Shown piece by piece: positions 34,117 to 43,110 of a stretch of DNA of 64,000 nt. The position numbers and the translations under genes were made by a program. This stretch comes from Pelatocladus maniniholoensis HA4357-MV3. Its GTDB lineage: Bacteria > Cyanobacteriota > Cyanobacteriia > Cyanobacteriales > Nostocaceae. The stretch lies in contig JAHHHW010000070.1 in the NCBI GenBank assembly GCA_019359115.1, forward strand, positions 20,911 to 84,910, read 5' to 3'. Position 1 is the stretch's first letter, and each line of letters opens with the position of its first letter. Below the pieces are notes generated by a model, which saw only the letters and a list, made by a program, of their open reading frames with translations, was not told the DNA's origin and made no database searches.

Positions 34117-34626
34117 CTAAAAATCATCCAAATACTGACTCAGACGGCTAATTACAGGATCAACATCTTGAGGAAGTGCAGCAGTATAAGAAGCAGCAAC
34201 ACTATGATTTACTACTTCTGGCACTGGTGTTGATGGCGACGGTGAGTGTATGGCTTGTGTTTGATTCACCATAATTGCCAGTTGTGCCACTTGTTGGCTG
34301 AGTTGCGTCAGGTGGCGTTCTATCATCTCTAATCGATGAGATTCTTTGGCAAAAAAACGTTCCTCAAGGTCAGCCAATTGCCTTTGTATTTCAGCTATTT
34401 GTGGTTCTACTCCTTTTGTTAGTACTGATTGGGGAGTAGGCGGTGGGCTTGGTCTTACTGATTCTGGCACGCATAAAGCCTGCCACAGGGCCTCTTTACA
34501 GAGGTCGCTGAAAGTCTTGTTGGGATCTTTCTCCAATTGGCTTTCGATAAGCGCTAATAAGCTTTCGTCAGCCACCCCTGGGTTGAACGTAACCGATTTA
34601 ACCACCTTTTTTGACCATTGGAACAT
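34117..34626 (-). CDS. Ribbon-helix-helix/coiled-coil protein, ParR-like
   Basis: This 169-residue protein is encoded 5 bases after the ParM-like gene. Residues ~8-52 (KSVTFNPGVADESLLALIESQLEKD, then TFSDLCKEALWQAL) fit a ribbon-helix-helix: a short beta strand, a helix, a turn and a second helix, as in ParR/CopG adaptors. A Pro-rich linker and a Leu/Gln/Glu heptad region (about 75-120, IAEIQRQLADLEERFF... LTQLSQQVAQLAIMV) predict a coiled coil. The C-terminal tail is acidic (DVDPVISRLSQYLDDF), like actin-binding tails of ParR proteins. The pairing with a ParM homologue suggests the DNA-binding adaptor of a segregation filament; no centromere repeat was recognised. Confidence 0.65.
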   Translation of the reverse strand: MFQWSKKVVKSVTFNPGVADESLLALIESQLEKDPNKTFSDLCKEALWQALCVPESVRPSPPPTPQSVLTKGVEPQIAEIQRQLADLEERFFAKESHRLEMIERHLTQLSQQVAQLAIMVNQTQAIHSPSPSTPVPEVVNHSVAASYTAALPQDVDPVISRLSQYLDDF

Positions 34627-34631
34627 TATTT

Positions 34632-35780
34632 TTAAGCCCTAGAAGAGCGATTAGCGGATAGTTGTGCCTCTGAATAAATAAACTGACCTAGAGCATTAGC
34701 TTGTCGAGATGGTGATGCTAAGTGGGCATTAATTTTTGCTTCTTTCAATAGACGTTGAACGTCTTCCCAGAAAAACTCCCCACCGCCACCAGTGAGAATC
34801 ACATCAGTGACGCGCTCTGGTAGCCATGCTAACACACGACTGCAAATTTCACGCGAAAACATTTCTATTAAATTGGGAAGAAAATCATCTAGATTGGCGG
34901 GTTTACCTGCACCTCTAGGACGATAGTAGCGATCGCCTTTGGGGCGGTTAACAGCAGCAATTAAAGCCAAAGATTGGCTATCGGCTCCATCAATTTCGGC
35001 AGCTACGAGTTCATAAAACTTGCTCATACCGAAGTCTTCACTCTTAGAAGCACCTCTAGCAAAGCGGAAATTATCTACCATCAAGCAATCGATGGTTTGA
35101 TGTCCAATGTCCACGATTGCTACTGACACCTTAGTGAAATCTGGCATTGCGGCGGTTTTTTTCGGTTGGGCTTCACACCATAGTAAACTACCATAACCTT
35201 CTGGCATTACCCAAACTTTACTGATATTTAGCGACACATCCTCACCACGGAACTTCATCGTGTGAGGACCGCTTAATTGGCTAATCAACTGGGCTTTTTC
35301 CTTTTCAAACTGTTCTTGGGAAAGGTAAGGCAAACCCATGACAACAGAGATATCATCTTTCAACTTGAAATAACCAGCACAAGCTAAGGTTTTGACAAGC
35401 GCATCTTCTACTTTGGATTGACCTACACCTAAATTAGCACCGAAGTCGGCAGCTAGTTGACCTACAGCATATCCACTACCTTGATACTCCAACCACAAAT
35501 CCATCAAAGGATCTGTTGCACGGGCTTCAAAGACACCTCCGCGCACTTGTTCCATTGACATTTCTTTCACATTGGCGGAGACAAATATTACATTTCCTGG
35601 TTCGCGGCTGACACAAGCTTTTGTGGAAGTTCTACCTAAGTCAACACTGAGAATCTTTTTACTTGTGGCACCACCCACATTTGGGGTAGGAGTAGCATTG
35701 ATCGGAGTAGAGGCCGATACTCTATTCATGGGTATGGCAGCAGCATTCATCGGGGTGGCTGCGGAAGGTTGGTCTGTCAT
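34632..35780 (-). CDS. ParM/StbA-family actin-like ATPase
   Basis: This 382-residue actin-like protein has a Thr/Pro/Ala-rich N-terminal extension (residues 1-40), then phosphate-1 ILSVDLGRTSTKACVS. Phosphate-2 is VSVAIVDIGHQTIDCLMV and the adenosine motif is VTDVILTGGGGEFFW. These three motifs define the actin/Hsp70 ATPase fold. ParM polymers push plasmid copies apart. It is the first gene of a two-gene unit with the ParR-like gene downstream. Surrounding genes are chromosomal housekeeping genes, so this may be a plasmid-derived or repurposed filament. The decayed IS lies just downstream of the pair. Confidence 0.85.
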   Translation of the reverse strand: MTDQPSAATPMNAAAIPMNRVSASTPINATPTPNVGGATSKKILSVDLGRTSTKACVSREPGNVIFVSANVKEMSMEQVRGGVFEARATDPLMDLWLEYQGSGYAVGQLAADFGANLGVGQSKVEDALVKTLACAGYFKLKDDISVVMGLPYLSQEQFEKEKAQLISQLSGPHTMKFRGEDVSLNISKVWVMPEGYGSLLWCEAQPKKTAAMPDFTKVSVAIVDIGHQTIDCLMVDNFRFARGASKSEDFGMSKFYELVAAEIDGADSQSLALIAAVNRPKGDRYYRPRGAGKPANLDDFLPNLIEMFSREICSRVLAWLPERVTDVILTGGGGEFFWEDVQRLLKEAKINAHLASPSRQANALGQFIYSEAQLSANRSSRA

Positions 35781-36041
35781 GAAAGCTCCTAGTACTTACT
35801 TATGCTTAAAAAAGTTACCATGCTCATCTTACAAAAATGCGTGTATCAGAAATTTTTGGTTACGTTAACATTTAGCTGAAAACTTGCCAAAAATTACTGA
35901 ATTAGTGAATGTGAGTTAGTTTACTAAGGCTATGCTGAAGCAAAGTTCAATAGCAACTCACAAGTAGCTTGTTCTCATTCATAGGGCTACTTTTTACACC
36001 AAAACAGTTGTTTTTGTAGATTCTAATCCGGGGCAAGGTTT

Positions 36042-36656
36042 TTATCTTCTCCTATGTTTGTGCTTCCGCTTTAATACCAAAACAAGAAATGCTAAAAGTA
36101 TAACCGCAAGCACAATTTTTGATACAGGAGCAAGGTACTTGTCCACAAGTTCATATTGACTACCCAATATGTATCCTGAGTATGTTAGCAAACCTACCCA
36201 AGCAGCGCTACCCACAGTTGTATAAAATATAAAAGATGGTAAAGGCATATTGCTGAGTCCTGCGGGTACAGAAATCAAGGTACGAATTCCTGGTACTAGG
36301 CGACCCATCAGAACAGCTTTGTTACCCTGCCTATCAAACCAATGCTTAGACTTAATGATGTCTTTACTACTTATGGTTAGCCACTTACCATATTTGTCAG
36401 CCCAAACTTTTAAGCGGTCTTCACCAAGAAACTTACCAGGATAGTACCAGATGAGTGCGCCGAACACAGAACCTACTAGTCCTGCAAAAAACACACCAAT
36501 AATATTGAGCTTTGCATCTGGTAGGTTTGCTGTATATCCTGCTAGAGGCATAATCAATTCTGAAGGAATGGGAGGAAAAAGATTTTCAAGGAACATTAAT
36601 AAGGCAATTCCCACATAGCCCATAGATTCGATAGTAGTTTTGATCCAATCAGTCAT
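36042..36656 (-). CDS. DedA-family membrane protein
   Basis: This 204-residue SNARE-associated/DedA protein is thought to act as a lipid scramblase or flippase. Signature segments are ENLFPPIPSELIMPLAGY (re-entrant loop with the conserved Glu and Pro), GALIWYYPGKFLGED and the GRLVPGIRTLISVPAGLSNMPLPSF motif containing the essential Arg residues. Four to five transmembrane helices are predicted, with a basic tail LKRKHKHRRR. I use the ATG at 36656 (MTDWIKTTIESMGYV); a start at 36692 would add 12 residues. No linked genes: a 252-base gap separates it from the oxidoreductase gene on the same strand. Confidence 0.9.
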   Translation of the reverse strand: MTDWIKTTIESMGYVGIALLMFLENLFPPIPSELIMPLAGYTANLPDAKLNIIGVFFAGLVGSVFGALIWYYPGKFLGEDRLKVWADKYGKWLTISSKDIIKSKHWFDRQGNKAVLMGRLVPGIRTLISVPAGLSNMPLPSFIFYTTVGSAAWVGLLTYSGYILGSQYELVDKYLAPVSKIVLAVILLAFLVLVLKRKHKHRRR

Positions 36657-36908
36657 TGAGTTAATTCCTAAAATTGCTAAGTAGTTGGACAAAATTAAAT
36701 TGATTTGATTTGTGGAGATCAGGAACTCTTAACTGGAAAAAATCTGTGTAATTAGTTGTGTCTGAGTACTTATTGAGTTCTGTTTGGTAAATTTTGTGTG
36801 TTGTTTGTTGTTTGGAGAAAGCAACTATCAACAACTCACATTAAAAGAGAGGGAAAGAGTAATTTCTTACTTTTCCCCCTCTGTTGCTGTTTTACTCTCC
36901 TACTCTTG

Positions 36909-38000
36909 TTAAACGGTGGGTGTTAAAGATTGCACTCTCGATTCAGATTCCCAATCTAATGGGTTCCAAACTCTTTCTTCCATAGCCATCTGTTCAATTA
37001 GACTTGCTAGTCTTAAGGCTTTAAGTGCTTGTTCACCACCAACTGAAGGTTGGTTTCCACCACGCACACAGTTGACAAAATGTTCCAATTCTGCACCCAA
37101 TTTATCAGTGTTGCTAGTATAAACTTTTTCAATCACACCATCTTGCTTGTAAAGGACTTTCCGATAGTCTGTCACAGAGTTAGGTGTAGTGTGACGATGA
37201 ATCAAAATTTCATTTTTGAGAAAATCTGCCTCTGTATATGAACTTTTACAATGAGCGACTATACTGCGGATTTTGCGGTGAGTGACTTTGCTAGCAGTCA
37301 GGGTGGCAACAATGCCATTAGCAAATCCCAAGGTCGCACTCACATAGTCCAAATAACCAGAGTCTAAGGTATGATTGCCACTAGCCGTTAACTTCACCAC
37401 TGGTGAGGCGGCTAATTCTAATAGTAAGTCAATATCATGGATCATTAAATCCAAAACAACTGAGACATCGTTGGCACGGTTTGAGTAGGGACTCATGCGA
37501 TGGGCTTCTAAGGCCAGCACTTCTTCAGTTTTTAATACTTTACTTAATTCTTGAAAAGCTGGACTGAAGCGCTCAATGTGACCTACTTGGAGAATACAAC
37601 CAGATTCAGCTGCGGCATTAACTAGCGATTCTGCTTCGGAAATACTGGCTGCGATCGGTTTTTCTACCAAGACGTGGATTCCTGCCAAAAGACAAGAAAT
37701 TCCCACGGCGTAATGTAAACGCGTGGGGACAGCAATGCAAACCGCTTCCACATGTGGCAGCAGATCGCAGTAATCCTCAAAAAAACGCACCTTGTATCTA
37801 CTGGCGGTTTCTAATCCTCGTTCAACATTTATATCTGCAACCCCAACCAGTTCAACATCTTTCATGGAACTTAGGATACGGGCATGATGTTGCCCCATAT
37901 TACCCACCCCGATCACGCCTATGCGGATCGGGTGGGGCTGGGTGCGGTGTCCGTGTCCGTTTTGTTCTCCTGCTGACATACTGCTATCTTGCACTCTCAT
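36909..38000 (-). CDS. Gfo/Idh/MocA-family NAD(P)-dependent oxidoreductase
   Basis: This 363-residue protein has an N-terminal Rossmann fold (IRIGVIGVGNMGQHHARIL, about residues 26-44), the EKP motif in HVLVEKPIAAS, the GHIERFSPAF substrate-side segment and the C-terminal beta domain with MIHDIDLLLEL. The family oxidises or isomerises sugars and sugar-like substrates, often nucleotide sugars. The substrate here is not readable. I chose the ATG at 38000 because GAGGAG lies directly upstream; a TTG at 38018 would add six residues. It is monocistronic. Confidence 0.88.
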   Translation of the reverse strand: MRVQDSSMSAGEQNGHGHRTQPHPIRIGVIGVGNMGQHHARILSSMKDVELVGVADINVERGLETASRYKVRFFEDYCDLLPHVEAVCIAVPTRLHYAVGISCLLAGIHVLVEKPIAASISEAESLVNAAAESGCILQVGHIERFSPAFQELSKVLKTEEVLALEAHRMSPYSNRANDVSVVLDLMIHDIDLLLELAASPVVKLTASGNHTLDSGYLDYVSATLGFANGIVATLTASKVTHRKIRSIVAHCKSSYTEADFLKNEILIHRHTTPNSVTDYRKVLYKQDGVIEKVYTSNTDKLGAELEHFVNCVRGGNQPSVGGEQALKALRLASLIEQMAMEERVWNPLDWESESRVQSLTPTV

Positions 38001-38604
38001 TCTCTCCTCAACCACCAATTTAGAGACGCTACAATAATCGTCGGCTTTGATACTTAAACTGCCACTGATTTAGTCGTCTAAAACCATCCAGATGGTAACA
38101 TAGAGGTTCTATTTATGAAGAATTTCAAAGTTTGTTATGAGTTCCCACCATCTGGGTCTGTTTTTTATACTCAGTAGAGTTTGATGTTTATTTCTAAACT
38201 TTACAAATAAATAAACTAGTACTATTTTTGGCCTTAAAAAACAAGTATGGTAACAGCATATGTTTATTAGTGAGACTCAAAAATCAATTTGCGGTATAAT
38301 TATCTAATTATTCCCACTAAAAATAAATAATTTTTTGCCAGTTAAGTTACTAACTATAGAGAGATTTTGATTTAGAAAGGCTTTATTGGAATAGCATTTA
38401 TCTGCATTAAAATCAGCAAGAAAGTCAGCAATTATTCTTATCTGTCAACCAGAGATGGGTTTAAGGGGAAGTATTAGGTATCTCATCGATGTAGATTTTT
38501 CACCCTTTGCCCAAAAAATATTGCTTTTAGGGTGTAAGGGTGTAATATAAACCAATTTATCTATATCTCTATACCCTTATATCCCCATACACCCAAACGT
38601 AAAT
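38001..38604. other. Long intergenic region before queC
   Basis: This 604-base AT-rich gap between divergent genes has no convincing frame. It contains an inverted pair CCAGATGGT (38088) / ACCATCTGG (38147), with the second arm followed by GTCTGTTTTTT, resembling a long-loop terminator or a structured leader. No known riboswitch (including preQ1 for queC) was recognised. Confidence 0.4.
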
Positions 38605-39288
38605 ATGAAAGCTGTAATTTTATTGTCTGGTGGATTAGACTCTTCGACTGTTCTCTATCAAGCACTGGTGGATGGTTGTGAGTGTTATGCTATTTCCTTT
38701 GATTACCAACAACGGCATCGAAGAGAATTGCACTCAGCATTAGCGATCGCCCAAAAAGCAGGTATCGTCCAAAATCAAATAGTAACCTTTGATTTACGGC
38801 AGTGGGGTGGTTCGGCACTTACAGATGACACGATTGATTTACCCCAAAAGCGTTCTTTAGAGGAAATGTCACAAAATATTCCTGTTACCTACGTACCTGC
38901 ACGGAATACAATTTTTTTGAGTTTTGCTCTTGCTTACGCTGAAACTATCGCCGCAGAACGTGTCTACATTGGCGTCAATGCTTTAGATTACTCTGGATAT
39001 CCTGATTGTCGTCTTGATTATATCCAAGCAATGCAGGAAGTCTTTCGTTTAGGAACAAAACAAGGACGCGAAGGCAAGCCGATCACCATTGTTGCACCTC
39101 TACTTGAGCTAAAAAAAACTGATATTATCCAATTAGGTAATAAATTGGGAGTTCCTTGGGAACTTACTTGGTCTTGCTACGCTGGTGATGAAATGGCATG
39201 TGGTGTCTGCGATTCTTGCCGTTTACGTCTTGCTGCTTTTGCTGAATTAGGACTTAAAGATCCGTTGAATTATGCTTCGCCTTGTTGA
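38605..39288 (+). CDS. queC: 7-cyano-7-deazaguanine synthase
   Basis: This 227-residue QueC converts 7-carboxy-7-deazaguanine to preQ0 with ATP and ammonia in the queuosine pathway. The PP-loop is ILLSGGLDSST (residues 5-15). The conserved VYIGVNALDYSGYPDCR segment and the zinc site near the C-terminus (TWSCYAGDEMACGVCDSCRLR, four cysteines) are complete. The ATG at 38605 begins the family's usual MKAVILLSGG. It has no partner queuosine genes here. A long leader region precedes it. Confidence 0.96.
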   Translation: MKAVILLSGGLDSSTVLYQALVDGCECYAISFDYQQRHRRELHSALAIAQKAGIVQNQIVTFDLRQWGGSALTDDTIDLPQKRSLEEMSQNIPVTYVPARNTIFLSFALAYAETIAAERVYIGVNALDYSGYPDCRLDYIQAMQEVFRLGTKQGREGKPITIVAPLLELKKTDIIQLGNKLGVPWELTWSCYAGDEMACGVCDSCRLRLAAFAELGLKDPLNYASPC

Positions 39289-39640
39289 CCAAACAAGGCA
39301 AAAGTCACTCATTCAAAAGGCACTTCCTAAGAAAAAGTGCTGGTACTAAGCCCCTAAATTTATTTATGGAACGATCAGGAAAACATTTATTACTCTCCGA
39401 GAAGCCGCTACGCGTCTATGAGATGCTCCCGCACCGAAGTTGCTATGTCCGTGGTTATTTCCCCTCAATTTATTTATGGGGATTATCTTTTTACTTTTTA
39501 CTTTTTAAGAGGTTTTGGAAGATACACAGAGTAAAAGACATAGCGACAGGGAGAATCTATCAAGAATGTCCCCCCCCGTGTCTCCCGTGTCCCCCTTATT
39601 CCCCTTGTCCTCCGTGTCTCCTTCCCCTTGTTCTTAAATT
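39289..39640. other. Intergenic region with C-rich low-complexity tract
   Basis: A 120-codon frame here is open but low-complexity (39540-39630 is runs of CCCCCCGTGTCTCCC type) and has no ribosome-binding site. GCTACGCGTCTATGAG-like text near 39408 belongs to the same dispersed repeats as 41140-41360. I see no gene. Confidence 0.5.
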
Positions 39641-41020
39641 TTAAATTTTAATTGTTTTGTCCCCGCGTCCCCCGTCCTCCTCAAAGCGCCGTACTTGAAT
39701 TTGATGCAAGCGAGGCCCATCAACTGATGTGACAGTTAATTCCAAATTTTGGTAACGGAGAGTTTCACCCAAGGCAGGAATTTTTTGCAATTGATATAGC
39801 ATAAAACCTGCAAGTGTTTGATATTCTCTTCCCAAAGGCAAATTAAGATGTAATACATCGTTCAACTCTTCTAAATTAATTTGCGCTTGCACTAAGAATG
39901 TCTGGTTATCTATAAACTCAATTAGCAATTCATCGTGATTTTCTACAATACCAATATCACCAATAATTTGGGCAATTACATCTTCAATGGTGACTAGTCC
40001 AACCGTTCCACCAAATTCATCCACTACTATTACCATTCCCAGCTTTTCTTGCTGCATCATTGGTAATAATTCACCTAATGGTGTGTGTTCTGGAACAAAT
40101 CTTACCGGACGTATCAAATATTGAATTTGTGTTTCTAAAACTAATTTGCTTACAACTAAAGGTTTTGCTAAATCTTGAAAGTAAACGACACCAATAATAT
40201 CTTCTAGAGATTCTCCAATAATTGGGAAACAATAGTAACTCGTAGCTGCCATTTGTTCAAGAAAAATCTGTAAAGTCGCATCTTGAGGTAAAGCTACTAT
40301 ATTATTACGAGGAACCATAACTGCTTGTGCTGTTACTTCTCCGAACTCAAAAACATTTTTGAGTAGTTCTCGTTCTCCCGCTTCTAATCCAGTAGATTCA
40401 CGTTCTGTAGAAATAATTAACTGTAATTCTTCAGGTGTAACAGGTGGTCTCCAACTTTGACCAGTATATTGAATGCCAAATAATCGCAACAAACAGCGAG
40501 TTGATTGGTTGAGAATCCAAATAAAGGGATTAAAAAACCTAACGATCGCTTTCACAGAAGGGCCTAAAAATCGTGCTAGCTGTTCTGAGTACAGCATCGC
40601 TACTGATTTAGGACACAGTTCCCCTAAAACTATTTGCAAATAGGCAATGAAAAAAAAGGCGATCGGGATTGATAATGAATGAGCGATCGCAATATTCATT
40701 CCTCCGGGAAGAGGCAAGGATTGTAGCCATGATTTGACTATAACAACAATCGTGCTTTCTCCAATCCACCCCAGCGCCAAACTTGAGAGAGTAATCCCTA
40801 GCTGAGTTGTAGACAGCAATAGGTCTATACTACGCTGTAGAACTTCAACGGATAATGCTTGTATATCACCAGCTTGTACTAACTGATGAATACGCGATCG
40901 CCGTACTGTTACCATCGAGAATTCTGCTGTTACAAAAAAAGCGTTGATGGCAATCAGCAGCAGCACTGACAACACTCGCAGCCATACATCAGTCCAATTC
41001 AAGCTAGGAAAACCTATCAC
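39641..41020 (-). CDS. CNNM/CorC-HlyC-type membrane protein with CBS domains
   Basis: This 459-residue protein has an N-terminal DUF21 membrane domain (about residues 12-200; FFVTAEFSMVTVRRSRIHQL, SLALGWIGESTI). A paired CBS module (about 215-345, VMVPRNNIVALPQDATLQIFLEQM and GVVYFQDLAKPLV) follows, then the HlyC/CorC transporter-associated domain (VVDEFGGTVGLVTIEDVIAQIIGDI). The family is linked to magnesium or cobalt efflux and was once called hemolysin. Start is GTG at 41020. It is monocistronic, flanked by low-complexity and repeat DNA on both sides. Confidence 0.9.
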   Translation of the reverse strand: MIGFPSLNWTDVWLRVLSVLLLIAINAFFVTAEFSMVTVRRSRIHQLVQAGDIQALSVEVLQRSIDLLLSTTQLGITLSSLALGWIGESTIVVIVKSWLQSLPLPGGMNIAIAHSLSIPIAFFFIAYLQIVLGELCPKSVAMLYSEQLARFLGPSVKAIVRFFNPFIWILNQSTRCLLRLFGIQYTGQSWRPPVTPEELQLIISTERESTGLEAGERELLKNVFEFGEVTAQAVMVPRNNIVALPQDATLQIFLEQMAATSYYCFPIIGESLEDIIGVVYFQDLAKPLVVSKLVLETQIQYLIRPVRFVPEHTPLGELLPMMQQEKLGMVIVVDEFGGTVGLVTIEDVIAQIIGDIGIVENHDELLIEFIDNQTFLVQAQINLEELNDVLHLNLPLGREYQTLAGFMLYQLQKIPALGETLRYQNLELTVTSVDGPRLHQIQVRRFEEDGGRGDKTIKI

Positions 41021-41463
41021 TGCAAAGCCCGTGTAAAATGCACACCAAGTTGGGAATTGGGGATTAGGGATCGGGGATCGAGGATCGGGGAACTGGGGGC
41101 CCTCTTTGGGGATTAGGGGCGAAGGGAGAAGGGGGATTCTCCAGAGGAGACGCTACGCGTAGACGCGCAAGCGGTGAGACAGCGCGGTCTACCCTACGGG
41201 TAGACACGGAGTGGCTTCCAAAGGTAGCCGAAGAAGGCGCGTCTATGGGGGTTTCCCTCATGTAGACGCGCTCATAGACTTCTCGTAGAGTGCGACTACG
41301 TTCGTGTAGACACTGAGCGGCGCAGGTAGCGTTCCGGAGGGAACTACCCAAAGGGCTTCTCACAGAGTATGAGGATTAGTGATTCTCCGCGTGTCCTCAC
41401 GTCTCCCTGCTCCCTGCTCCCTTCTCCGTGATCCCCAATTCCCAATCCTCAATTCCCGATCCC
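41021..41463. repeat. Patch of dispersed cyanobacterial repeats
   Basis: 443 bases without a gene. At 41050-41125 are G-rich GGGGATCG-type runs. At 41140-41360 are GC-rich modules built from GTAGACGCG, GCGGTGAGACAGC, CTACGGGTAGACACG, GAGTGGCTTCC and GTTCCGGAGGGAACTACC, each partly self-complementary. These look like short palindromic modules assembled in series. A 99-codon frame on the minus strand only reflects GC content. Confidence 0.6.
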
Positions 41464-42159
41464 CTACTGCCTTCCTACAGGAATATCTAACACTTCCAAA
41501 TTCAGTTGTTGAGCTGGATAATCTGTTAGAGAAAGTGAAATGCTTTTGACATCATCAAGCAAAGCTGTGGGAATGCTAACAGTACCAGTATATGTTGGGC
41601 TGTTGTTTGGTAATTCTGATGGTAAACCATCTGTACTAGCACTCAGGGTTCGTCCTTTATCATCTGAGACATCTAAAAAACTGTAGAGGAAGCGTACAGA
41701 ATCTTTACTTTTGTTCTGCATTTTAACTCGCAGTTGCAATGCACCGCCAGAATAACGAGCAGATTGTACCGAAAGACTGACGCCTTCATTTTCAGCAGAA
41801 ACTGGAAATCCTGGCTGGGGTTTTTCTTCAACTTCTGTCTGGGGTTTGTCCTGTGGCTTCTGTTTGTTGTTAACAGTTTCGTCTTCTTCTTGTTCTGACT
41901 TAGGGGTTTTGGTTTTGCCCTCTATTCTTGCCTTTACAGTTTTGAGAATTTCTTGCTCTTTTAAAAGCACCAGCCCTTCATGCTGAGAGTTACCGCTTTT
42001 AGCACTGGCAAACTTGGTAGTGGGGCGAGAATCTGGTGCAGTCACACCTTTGAGTGCTTTACTACCAATATCAAATCCTAAAAAGGCACTTACAGAACCA
42101 GCTCCCAACATCAGGGCTAATAAAGTTAAAGTTAGAACTACGGTAGAATTTAGTTTCAT
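41464..42159 (-). CDS. Exported or membrane-anchored hypothetical protein
   Basis: This 231-residue protein has an N-terminal hydrophobic segment (STVVLTLTLLALMLGAGSVSAF) that is a signal peptide or anchor. A low-complexity Lys/Glu/Pro/Gln-rich linker (about 80-125) follows, then a C-terminal beta-sandwich-like domain (VSLSVQSARYSGGALQLRVKMQNKSKDSVRFLYSFLDVSDDKGR). The latter resembles DUF4352-like immunoglobulin-type domains, with alternating hydrophobic strands. I do not assign a function. The ATG at 42159 is preferred over a TTG at 42168. No operon partner. Confidence 0.65.
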   Translation of the reverse strand: MKLNSTVVLTLTLLALMLGAGSVSAFLGFDIGSKALKGVTAPDSRPTTKFASAKSGNSQHEGLVLLKEQEILKTVKARIEGKTKTPKSEQEEDETVNNKQKPQDKPQTEVEEKPQPGFPVSAENEGVSLSVQSARYSGGALQLRVKMQNKSKDSVRFLYSFLDVSDDKGRTLSASTDGLPSELPNNSPTYTGTVSIPTALLDDVKSISLSLTDYPAQQLNLEVLDIPVGRQ

Positions 42160-42333
42160 TGCTCGCAAGCTATGGCAAAAAAATATTGGATTGTTTTAAA
42201 CTGTGTTTTTCAGGGACTTAATTAATATTAGTCTGCACTATAGCAATATCAAATTATCTAGTGTTAAAACCTAAAAAGTAAGTTGCGATCGCACACAATT
42301 AATAAAATTATGCTATAATCTATCAGACAATAA

Positions 42334-42406
42334 CCAGGGTTGGCCGAGCGGTTGAGGCAGCGAACTCATAATTCGCCTTAGGCAGGTTCAACTCCTGCAC
42401 CCTGGA
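42334..42406 (+). tRNA. tRNA with anticodon CAU (probably tRNA-Ile2)
   Basis: Full cloverleaf: acceptor CCAGGGT / ACCCTGG, D stem GCC / GGC, anticodon stem GCGAA / TTCGC with loop CTCATAA, 5-base variable loop and T stem GCAGG / CCTGC with loop TTCAACT; discriminator A, no encoded CCA. The CAU anticodon could be Met or lysidine-modified Ile. The D arm and T loop resemble the plastid tRNA-Ile(CAU), so Ile2 is favoured. A -10 box TATAAT lies at 42314-42319. Confidence 0.88.
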
Positions 42407-42481
42407 TTTCAAAAGTATTAGTTATGAGTTAAACAGTCAATAGTCTCTAACAGACTGCTGACTGTTGCTTATAGTAGAACC

Positions 42482-42922
42482 TTAACGAGGAGGTATTTGT
42501 TCAAACCGAAACTCAGTACCAACCTTAAGCTTGTTAGCATTTAAGCCTGGAGACATTAACAGCGAAGTGTTGTAAGGATTGGGTAAATCGGGACTACGAA
42601 GATAAGGATCATTACTAACCTGTTGGTAGAGAATGTCTCGATAGAGAATGTGAACTAACTCACTATCTCTGGCTATTTGATTTTCCGGAAAACTGTTTCG
42701 GGAAAATGAACCAAGACCAAAAATATCGTTTATGTCGCTTTGACTGGTGATACTACCAAAAAAATCAGGAGAATTTTTAAAGTAAGCTCGTTCAAAAGCT
42801 TCATTTGGTGTTATATACTCATTATTCGATGTTTGTGCTTCATCTTGAGCTAAAGCCGGAATTGCGATCGCAGTAGTAAACATTACTAATAATCCACCCA
42901 AAATTTTGAATTTTAAAGCCAT
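42482..42922 (-). CDS. Exported hypothetical protein
   Basis: This 146-residue protein has a classic signal peptide (MALKFKILGGLLVMFTTAIAIPALAQ, cleavage after ALAQ). The mature part is polar and Asn/Ser-rich with aromatic residues (EAFERAYFKNSPDFFGSITSQSDINDIFGLG) and a C-terminus LKVGTEFRFEQIPPR. I do not recognise the family. The ATG at 42922 has GAGG about 10 bases upstream; a start at 42949 would place nine charged residues before the signal. It is divergent from pyrE. Confidence 0.7.
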   Translation of the reverse strand: MALKFKILGGLLVMFTTAIAIPALAQDEAQTSNNEYITPNEAFERAYFKNSPDFFGSITSQSDINDIFGLGSFSRNSFPENQIARDSELVHILYRDILYQQVSNDPYLRSPDLPNPYNTSLLMSPGLNANKLKVGTEFRFEQIPPR

Positions 42923-43110
42923 TTTTATTTTTCCTCTGTCTTTGTGCAAATCTTCATTTATCCTTATCTTGAGAACTTCTAGTAGTGACTGTTAGTAGTT
43001 AGTGGTTAACAACTAATTACTACCTACTAATAAATTTAATGGTTATCTTTTTTACGCCTGTTTACTGAGAAGCTCAACCATTGGTTTAGCACAAATTTTA
43101 TTCTTTTGTA

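Noticed and set aside
39282..39644. 120-codon frame after queC
   Set aside because: Low-complexity C-rich tail, no ribosome-binding site, overlaps the queC stop and dispersed repeats.
41064..41363. 99-codon minus-strand frame
   Set aside because: Lies wholly in palindromic repeat modules; composition reflects GC-rich hairpins.
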